Source: Hyaloperonospora brassicae (lineage: Eukaryota > Oomycota > Peronosporomycetes > Peronosporales > Peronosporaceae). From it: a stretch of 64,000 nt of DNA. The DNA lies in the NCBI GenBank assembly GCA_947650285.1, contig CANTFL010000536.1:62001-126000 (forward strand), given 5' to 3'. The notes beneath the pieces are model-generated. The model worked only from the letters and a program-made list of their open reading frames with translations. It did not search any database and was not told the DNA's origin. Below are positions 57,140 through 64,000 of the stretch, piece after piece. Both the position numbers and the translations under genes were made by a program. Numbering within the stretch: the stretch's first letter is position 1; each line of letters starts with the position of its first letter.

Positions 57140-58940
57140 TTGATGCAGCATTGACAGCATCAAGCGCAGGACCAAAATGTGCTATATCCTTAATCTGTCG
57201 CAATGCTGGAGGTGCTGCAGGTACTGCTTGTGCTTGTGAATATTGACGACATGTCCTGTCCAAATCCGCACAGCGTCCACATCGTCGACGTCTCTTGAAA
57301 TTAAACGCGTTCTATACATGCTCAAAGTGAGATAAATTGCGGCAGGTAGAACCTATTGGGCTTCCGCGCGTCCTCACCAGAACAGTTTCACGTATTGCGG
57401 AATCTATAGCAGCGATAGCATGATCGTACAACATCCTTTGCTAGTGTTTGTCAGCATTAACATAACTTTCAAGAAGTCCTTATATCACAGTGTCATTATC
57501 GATAACATCATATCCGACAGTCTCGGTGTCAGTCCTTTGTGTTGAAGATTGGACCGACCACCAATGCTGGTCGAAGTCTTGTACTGTAAACGGCTGATAC
57601 AAGTTGGATATTGCATGACGACAAGGATGTCCCATTTTATTTGTCATCATATTTTGACAAAGCCGTTGGTCAAGTCTTTTGAGCCATTGACGCTGCCAGT
57701 ACACTTGCAGCGGAAATCTTGCCCATTACTCCAGCAAACAGAGTTCCTAGCTGTATTTTGACGATGGCGCGCTCCCTTGCGTTTTTGATGGCTGACTATA
57801 ACAATTTGGCCGTGGCAAGTTAACGCTAGAGCTGTGCTGACCGACCATAGATCACCTAAGGGCAAAAATATAATTAAGTGGCCGAGCTACTAGTATGATC
57901 AAGTCCAAAGTAATGCTACTTACCTGTGGATCCGTTCAAATACTTCTTGATAGCCGCATGTGCACTCTCGTAACGTGACGTTGTCACATGACCGTAATGT
58001 AGACAACCATGCAAGTAGCATTACACAAATATCTTTTTGCAAACTAGCCAAGTATCATCCAGATACTTCATTACATGAGCTGGTCGATCTACCCTCATCA
58101 CAACAAGCTAACGTTTATACTCTGTCGTTGATTGAGCTTGTATCGAGCAGTTCCATGTGAGCTGTAATATCTTCGTTCATGTGCCATCTACAAAGTAGTG
58201 TGCTCGCAAAGGGAAAACGTTTACCGAGGGCTTTTAATAATGCCGTCTCGCGATCAACAACGTATGTTTTTGGTGTAGCGATGTCGCTCATCCCGAATAC
58301 CCGCCTCAGGTTCTGCATCGCCCAGACGTAGTCGCCTTTTGTCTCGTTTCCCATAAAAATTAGGCGAATGCGTAGCTGTTGTTGGTTGCAGTAAAGCATA
58401 CATTGTGCAGCAGAGGTAGCGGAATCGATTTGTCTTGTACGTGGCGTCAATTAAAGATATCCGACTTGCGCTGAAACAGGCCGTAATTTCCCTGTCAGAG
58501 GAAGACACGATTCATAGAAGCGTGAGCTGCTGCTCAGCATCAAATTTCACGCAGTTAGGCGCATTATTGTTTTTGTGATTGCTTGTTGCTAGCCTTACAA
58601 TCAAGTGTGTAAGCGGAGACCTTCCGCCTATCAATCTGCGGCGCTCGTTTGCGCTAATGTTGTCTATATCGCGCGCAATAACATTCACAATATCAGATTG
58701 CCGAAGGTAGGCAATGATGCGACCAGCGCTGATGCTTGCACTCAGACTCGCAATCACCGTTTTTTTTCTTGTTCTCCCGTCAGAGCACGTACACGTGGAT
58801 GCACCTTGATATCTACAAAGGGATCATGGTTATGCCCTTCATGGGTGACTTTAATCAACCACAGGTATGGTTGTTCTTGACGTTGCTGTCGTGTGGTCGT
58901 GGCCGAGAAGGAGCAGCCAGTGGCGAGGCTGGAGCCCATG
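57140..58940 (-). pseudogene. MULE transposase, broken, with FAR1-like N-end and SWIM-like C-end
   Basis: In minus-strand order: WLIKVTHEGHNHDPFVDIKV (58754-58880) is a FAR1/WRKY-like DNA-binding end. LIDATYKTNRFRYLCC is the first Asp region of the DDE core. FMGNETKGDYVWAMQNLRRV, TYVVDRETALLKALGKRFPF and LLCRWHMNEDI (58115-58450) are the core, with the second Asp in VVDRE and the CRWH motif. KMGHPCRHAISNLYQPFTVQ with DFDQHWW (57560-57640) is a SWIM-like zinc end. The pieces lie in different frames with stops, so the cut-and-paste transposase is dead. Gypsy D starts 60 bp beyond its N-end, and B2 abuts its C-end. Confidence 0.75.
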
Positions 58941-59003
58941 CGCTGGCGATAAGGCGCTGTACCTGACTCTGTACCTGAATAAGGTCATCGGCCGCTGCAT
59001 GAG

Positions 59004-59165
59004 TGTAACGGGGCAGCCCGTTACATGGAATTGTCACTGTAAAGAAAGTGACAATAAAGAATATGAAGTTGAATATTCTTTGAACAATATCACCAAAGTG
59101 GTGATATTGAAGGGTCGACCAAAGGGTCTGCTCATTGGTTGATATCTTGATGATATCAACCCAAT
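59004..59165 (+). other. Tandem hairpin chain at the LTR start (structural block)
   Basis: Five perfect stems with loops of 3-8 nt follow one another. The first four cover nearly all of 59004-59109 with gaps of 4, 0 and 3 nt. The same chain, with diverged sequence, is at 19997-20101 in reverse in element A, and a related chain lies in the solo LTR at 5062-5190. It could shape U3/R RNA or DNA, or mark transcription control. Confidence 0.8.
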
Positions 59166-59414
59166 AATCGCCGCAAGACGAGCGCAATGAGTGGTGAGTA
59201 GACGTCGTCATGCATTCAGTTATATTAGCATAATTAAGCTAAGTCAAACAGAGAGACAGTGTTTAAAGACTTAATTATATTAATGTAACAGTTTTACTTT
59301 TCCCTAAAACAGTGTTGCCTCTGTCTTACCTACCGCTTCCTCGGTTGCCTCGTGTACGCTTGTCGGTGCACGATACCCTTGCGTTAAGTTCACGCAAGGG
59401 TGTGCCCCGTTACA
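59004..59414 (+). repeat. Element D 5' LTR with chained hairpins
   Basis: The LTR is 411 bp, with TGTAAC...GTTACA ends. Its first 160 bp are five successive inverted repeats: 59004-59012/59017-59025 (9 bp), 59030-59038/59047-59055 (9 bp), 59056-59064/59073-59081 (9 bp), 59085-59095/59099-59109 (11 bp, loop AAG), and 59137-59146/59152-59161 (10 bp). The family core lies near 59161-59203. Confidence 0.9.
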
Positions 59415-59416
59415 CC

Positions 59417-59434
59417 TGGTAGGACTTTGTAGTC
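59417..59434 (+). other. Element D primer-binding site
   Basis: TGGTAGGACTTTGTAGTC lies two bases after the LTR; element A has the same 18-mer with one change. It is complementary to a tRNA ending CCTACCA, which I cannot name. Confidence 0.7.
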
Positions 59435-59464
59435 TTTTCAGCGACCACCTCCAGATCATCCATT

Positions 59465-60616
59465 ATGAACATGTTGGATGAAGAAGACACCTTTCACGCC
59501 ACGCGTGAAGGGTTTACCCATTTGAGTGACATCGAATGGGGTGCGGTAGAACGAATGAGTTCTACCGTAGGCGAACTCGTCGTCAGCACCATGTTGGAGT
59601 CTCTAGACAGATACCAACAACATGCCGCTATCGCCAAGTTCATTCACAATGAACTTGCTCTCGAGAGGGAGAAAGTAGCCTTGCTTCACCAGCAAGGCTC
59701 TCAACAGGCCGAGCAGTTGAGAGAACTCGGTGCTCAACAGACGGAGCTGTTGAGACAGCAGCAATTCCATGCTGCTGTGGGCGGGACGGCGCATGCGCGT
59801 CGTCCCGAAGTGATGAAAGTCGACATCTCCAAGTACAGTGGAGTCCCGGAGGACTCCCTGTTACTATGGTTTGTCGAACTCGACAGAGCCCTAAGGGCTC
59901 GTCGCGTCGAAGATGAGCAAATGAAACTCACATTTGCTCAGACCCACTTGGCAGGGCGTGCCAAAACTTGGGCCCTGGGACTCGAGAGTAGCGACCCAAA
60001 TGTGTTTAGGTCGCTAGATGACTTCAATTTCCGGCTCAGACAAACGTTTGAGCCGCCACGCGCTGAGTTCAGAGCTCGTTCAGAGCTACTGAAACTCAAG
60101 CAGGGTAAGCGTGATGTTCACGCTTACACCCAACATATACGACTCCTTGCGAGTATAATAACTGCCAACCCAGTTGATGAACACACGTTGATTACGGTGT
60201 TCATGCAAGGTCTCGCAGAAGGACCCGTCAGTAGCTACTTGTTCCGCTTAGAGCTGAATACGCTTGAAGAAGCGATATCAGCCGCGTAACAGGAAGACTT
60301 TAGCATGAGACAGGCTCATGTTAGCTCAAACTCTTATCGTCCACCAAGACGACAAGAGACCGGAGGTCCAGAACCAATGGACCTCTGTTATGTTGAGAGC
60401 GAGAGACCTCGCTCTTCAAACAACAAGCGAATGCAGAAATGCAATCGCTGTCAGAAGTCATGGCACTACGCATACGAGTGTAGTGCTCCACTCCCAAAAC
60501 CAAGCAATACTGAGCGAAATGGTCGTCCATTTGCCAGAAATAGCAATGGGCGTGGGTCCAGCGCTGTTGCGAAACCGCAACAGCGAGACGGACCATCAAA
60601 AAATGGTCGGGGTTAG
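59465..60616 (+). pseudogene. gag: Element D gag with CCHC knuckle, one nonsense codon
   Basis: The frame runs from MNMLDEEDTF (59465) to PSKNGRG (60616), with a single TAA at 60287-60289. There element A reads Glu in AAEQEDY, so one G-to-T change broke it. The N-terminal half is Gln/Leu-rich and probably coiled coil (about residues 55-100). The capsid part reads MKVDISKYSGVPEDSLLLWF and QTFEPPRAEFRARSELLKLK. The nucleocapsid knuckle CNRCQKSWHYAYEC (near 60440-60480) has W in place of the usual G before the His. It is about 383 codons in all. Confidence 0.9.
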
Positions 60617-60641
60617 TAGGGGCGGAGCGCCCTACTGATCC
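60598..60641 (+). other. -1 ribosomal frameshift signal between gag and pol (D)
   Basis: The slippery heptamer A AAA AAT (60598-60604) is in the gag frame. It is followed by the spacer GGTCG (60605-60609) and a hairpin 60610-60641, with stem GGGTTAGTAG/CTACTGATCC, bulge, GGCG/CGCC and loop GAG. Compared with A, the two stem substitutions (A to G, C to T) give G-U pairs, so pairing is kept. Pol continues in the -1 frame (GLVGAERPTDPS). Confidence 0.8.
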
Positions 60642-61881
60642 ATCAACCTCAAGAGAATTTGCAAATCTCTTGACGAAAGTTGCTCCAGATACGCAATCAT
60701 TGTGTGTCTCTTCACCTGGTGATGACGTTTCGCTCATCACCTTGAAGTTGAAAGCGACAAATGATTTGTCACTCCGTGCCCTTTTAGACTGTGGGGCGTC
60801 GAACAACTTTGTTCGACGCCAGTCACTAGAGGGTCGTAGGCTCAAGTTCGTTGAGCGCGACATTCCTCGCACGAGGATGACGGTGCGCCTTGCAACAGGC
60901 GCATCGAACACCGTTGAGAAACGTGTAGTAGGAATCCACTACACGTTAGAGGGCGAACAGTATGATGATGACTTCATCGTACCGGGAACTGGATGACAAA
61001 TTTGATTTCATCCTGGGATTACCTTGGCTCAGAAGGTACGAGCCAAGAGTGAGCTGGCAGCATCGATCCGTGAAGAGCCTGCCTCTTGTTCATCAGATGG
61101 CAATCTGATGAACATCTTGGAGCGTCCACAAGCGTGTGGATGTACTGCGAGTGAGTGCGATGGCCTCACTTGCGGTACGGTCGTTAGCACGACTGAACAA
61201 TACATCAGTGTAGTTGATCACTGCACTGTGGAGCAAGCTCCCGGCGGCTGTACATAAGTACAGGCGGCGCCGAAGGTCCACCACTCGAATAAGTCGAGTG
61301 GACCGGGACATGGATGCATGCCTAGCGGGCAGCATCTTAGAAGAAAGAAACCTGTTGCTCCCAAGGGGCAACATGAAAATCCTAGGTCGACTGGAGAGTC
61401 GACCGTATAGGATCGGTGCCTGACTGTGGTTGCACAGCCACAGTCGGAAGACGTCGAGGGAATAAGTCCCCACGTACTTGAGGAAGGAATTTTTCAAGAG
61501 TCACTTGCTGAGGGATCAGGCCCTCAGCAATTTGTGGAAGAAAGTCCCCAGGAAGAAACCGATACGTTGAACGTCTTGGTTAATGACGGATCAAGCGTAG
61601 GCGCTTATACGCTTGATCTGATTGTGCCTCCGAAGTTGACTTCGGAGATAACTCAGTTGCCAACGCTAGAACCGAAACGGTTCTTGCGTGATCTGCGTAG
61701 TGGCAAAGTCAAGCAGATCTGCATACTCGTCACGGAGGATGAGTATGTGGCCGATATTCGGTCGGATACAGTATTTGCTGAGAGCGAACGGGTTCTCAGC
61801 AGCTCATCGAAGGACGAAAGTGTCCTCGATGAGAAGACTCGGATTGAGCGATACGCCATTCAATCCTGGGAGTCACTTTAG
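60602..61881 (+). pseudogene. pol: Element D protease and linker, broken
   Basis: The retropepsin motif LLDCGASNNFVRRQSLEG has its Asp at 60788-60790, with Cys replacing Thr/Ser as in A. The frame 60670-60996 is followed by an indel near 60985, after which LDDKFDFILGLPWLRRYEPR and VSWQHRSV continue. The linker 61426-61881 reads NVLVNDGSSVGAYTLDLIVP and PTLEPKRFLRDLRSGKVKQI. The start of RT follows after a stop at 61879. Confidence 0.85.
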
Positions 61882-63480
61882 GCAAATCCTTTGTATAAGG
61901 ATTTGATCGAATTCAGGGATGTGTTCCCTGAATCCGTACCTTGCGAGTTGCTTAAGGACAAAGGCACTCGACACAATATCGAGCCCAACCGGGCTCGAAG
62001 TACTGTGTCATGGAGCAGTGGCCACTGCCTCGTGAACAAGTACTAGCGATCGACAAGTTCTTTGACGATCGCTTAGCAGCGGGCCATGTGAGGGAATCAA
62101 CATCCCCTCACAGCTCTCCGACCTTCTGTGTGCGAAAGGCCTCAGGAGGGTGGCGGATAGTGCACGCATTCAACAAATTGAATGCTGCAACGGTACCGGC
62201 TTAGACGCCGATACAAAGAAAGGACGTAATCATAGATGGTATGTCAAAGAGTACCATCTTTTTCGTCCATGGATCTGATGGATGGATTGTATCAGATCCT
62301 GATGCGTGAACGGGACGTCCCGTTCACGGCAGTGAGTACCCCCAGCGTTATGCTGTGGGAGTGGCTAGTGATGCCATAGGGGCTGAGTAATGCCCCTGCA
62401 ACATACAACAGATGTGTTACAAATCTGTTGACACCGGTGCGGGATTTCGCACCGAGTTACTTCGATGATGTGTTCGTCCATAGTCGGGCTATGGACGGAA
62501 GGACGGACGTTGAAGTCTACTGAATTCACGTCCGTAAGGTACTTCAACTTATGCGCAAGCATAAGTTGTACGCAAACCTCAAGAAGTGTATATTCGCGGC
62601 TAGCGAAATACCACTTCTTGGGTGCATCGTGGGTAAACACGGCGTACGCCCTGATCCCGAAAAGATCAAGGCGATCACCGACTGGCCAGTGCCAGTCGAT
62701 GTCAAGGGGCTAAGGAAGTTTCTTGGCTTAGCGTCGTACTTGCAAAAGTACCCTCGCAACTACGCCGAGATGACTGTTCATCTTTCTTGCTTGCTCAAGA
62801 AAGATGTGAAGTGGTCATGGAACGCTGACTGTCAGCGTTCCTTTGAAAGCATCAACAAAATCTTGATGCAATCGCCCATCTTGGCGATTGCAGATCAGGA
62901 TGGATCTTTTCATGTGGTCTATGATGCCAGCGATTTTGAGATCGGCTGTGCGTTGATGCAATAAGACACAGATGGCGCAAAGCGCGTCATCTGTTATCAG
63001 TCGCGTCAGCTGCAACCAGCTGAGCGCAATTACCCAGTGCATGACAAGGAACTACTTGCCATGAAATATGCACTGGCTAAGTTCCGGGTCAATCTCTTGG
63101 GAGATAGACCGTTCATCGTCTATACGGACCATGCGTCACTACGCACGGCCGTAAACAGTCCACACCTCTCGCAAAGGATGGCGAGGTGGCTGTCTTTCTT
63201 CTCGGAGTAAAACTTCTCCGTGGAGTACAATCCAGGACGACTTAGTGTCGTCGCTGATGCTTTATCACGTCGGTCCGACTTCGAGCCAACGACCCGAGTC
63301 AACAGTGAGGCCTTGCCCACTATTGCGACACTGTCCATCAGTGTGCCGTCGTCGTCTTTACTCGACGACGTGCGGAAATCATACGCAGGAGACACGAATT
63401 TCCTCCGTTTGATGGGTCATCTTGCGAACCTATCCCGTAAATCCTTGTCGGATTTGCCGGCTCTGTACCGTTACTCTTTA
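61882..63480 (+). pseudogene. pol: Element D reverse transcriptase and RNase H, broken
   Basis: Fragments include HVRESTSPHSSPTFCVRKAS and WRIVHAFNKLNAATVPA (62010-62204), the segment deleted in A. The catalytic YFDD is intact at 62458-62469, followed by LLGCIVGKHGVRPDPEKIKA and KFLGLASYLQKYPRNYAEMT. RNase H reads VVYDASDFEIGCALMQ (stop at 62964), FIVYTDHASLRTAV and VVADALSRRSDF. Stops and shifts near 62204, 62250-62450, 62964 and 63210 break it. Active-site residues are better kept than in A. Confidence 0.9.
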
Positions 63481-64000
63481 GATCGGTACACGACTCGCAA
63501 TGGCCTGCTGTACTATACAGCAGTTGCCGACTACACGAGGCGTGTCGTCGTTCTCGATCATGATGTCTTGCGTTTACGCATCATGTATGAGTGTCACGAT
63601 GCCCCAAAAAGCGGCCATCGTGGTAGAGAAAAGACTTACCTCACGGTAAGTCGTGACTTTTACTGCCCCCGCCAGTATCAGTTTTTACGCAAGTACATAC
63701 GTGCTTGTGAGGTTTGCTAACGGGTGAAGCCTAGTCCTTCATCCCGTGCGCCATTGCAGTTTCTACCTGTTTCGACAGAGTGCTGGTAGTCCGTTTCAAT
63801 GGACTTCGTCTTCGGTTTTACCGAAGACGCTCACAAGAATAATGGTATTCTTGTGTTTGTTGACCGGTTCAGCAAGATGGTCCATCTTGCTGCTGTACCC
63901 GAGTCTATCAAGGCTCAATGTTGTGCTCGTGTCTTTCTCGACACGATCTTAAGACTCCACGGGTTACCCCGTGAGCTCGTATCCGACCGTGACCCTCGAT
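63481..64000 (+). pseudogene. pol: Element D integrase, N-terminal part, cut by window end
   Basis: The zinc-binding domain reads RIMYECHDAPKSGHRGREKT and YIRACEVC, followed by a stop (TAA) where CQ is expected (near 63718). The core reads SMDFVFGFTEDAHKNNGILV and VDRFSKMVHLAAVPESIKAQ, and ends RELVSDRDPR at the window edge. The first catalytic Asp is present in MDFV, and the second in SDRD. The rest is outside the window. Confidence 0.85.

Larger units (their letters stand above)
59004..64000 (+). mobile_element. Ty3/gypsy element D, truncated by window end, hairpin-tiled
   Basis: The order on the plus strand is 5' LTR (59004-59414), PBS, gag, frameshift signal, protease, RT/RNase H and integrase up to the window end. 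It is the same family as element A, with recognisable protein alignment throughout, but the LTR sequence is well diverged. It keeps YFDD, the HHCC His of integrase and the first integrase Asp that A has lost. It has its own damage: a TAA in gag at 60287, a frameshift near 60985, and stops in RT near 62204 and 62964. The right part and 3' LTR are beyond the window. Confidence 0.9.

Overview
The window reads as a repeat-rich, gene-poor stretch of an oomycete genome (Phytophthora or downy-mildew type). The degenerate Ty3/gypsy pol remnants have the layout I associate with Phytophthora elements. An L1-type LINE and MULE transposase remnants with a SWIM-like end are also present, and the only host-type genes are secreted aldose-1-epimerase-like proteins with an oomycete-like initiator (YCAYTYY) upstream. 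I see no tRNA, rRNA, CRISPR or bacterial operon.

Layout. 1-4835 (minus): a Ty1/copia element cut by the window edge, one reading frame with several nonsense codons. 5039-5479: a solo gypsy LTR. 7246-10560 (plus): a decayed gypsy pol (G1). 14536-15535 (plus): a frameshifted epimerase paralogue. 17560-28330 (minus): a LINE split by a solo LTR (17952-18399, TSD GACAG) and by a complete Ty3/gypsy element, 'A' (19661-27339, TSD TTAAG). 28758-30530 and 55254-57115 (plus): two copies of a long LTR plus leader of another gypsy family. 31992-38285 (minus): a decayed gypsy (G2). 40594-40743: a 19-bp minisatellite. 44138-44800 and 57140-58940 (minus): MULE remnants. 44884-52568: a 3.5-kb inverted duplication around a 708-bp spacer, each arm carrying an intact epimerase gene transcribed outward. 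59004 to the end (plus): a second gypsy element, 'D', related to A and cut by the window edge.

The most unusual signal is in the A/D gypsy family. Both LTRs and internal regions are tiled with short perfect inverted repeats (7-11 bp stems, loops of a few to about 12 nt) almost end to end. Some stems are kept between A and D by paired substitutions, and the two LTRs of A differ mainly in the loops. The family also has a textbook-like -1 frameshift signal (A AAA AAY, 5-nt spacer, strong hairpin) between gag and pol, conserved in both copies. Element A additionally carries a long reading frame on the antisense strand between integrase and the 3' LTR, predicting a coiled-coil, basic-tailed protein I do not recognise.

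Nothing here forms a metabolic pathway. The interactions are those of a transposon graveyard: nested insertions, solo LTRs from LTR-LTR recombination, inverted segmental duplication of a secreted-protein gene, and retrotransposons whose RNA may be globally structured.
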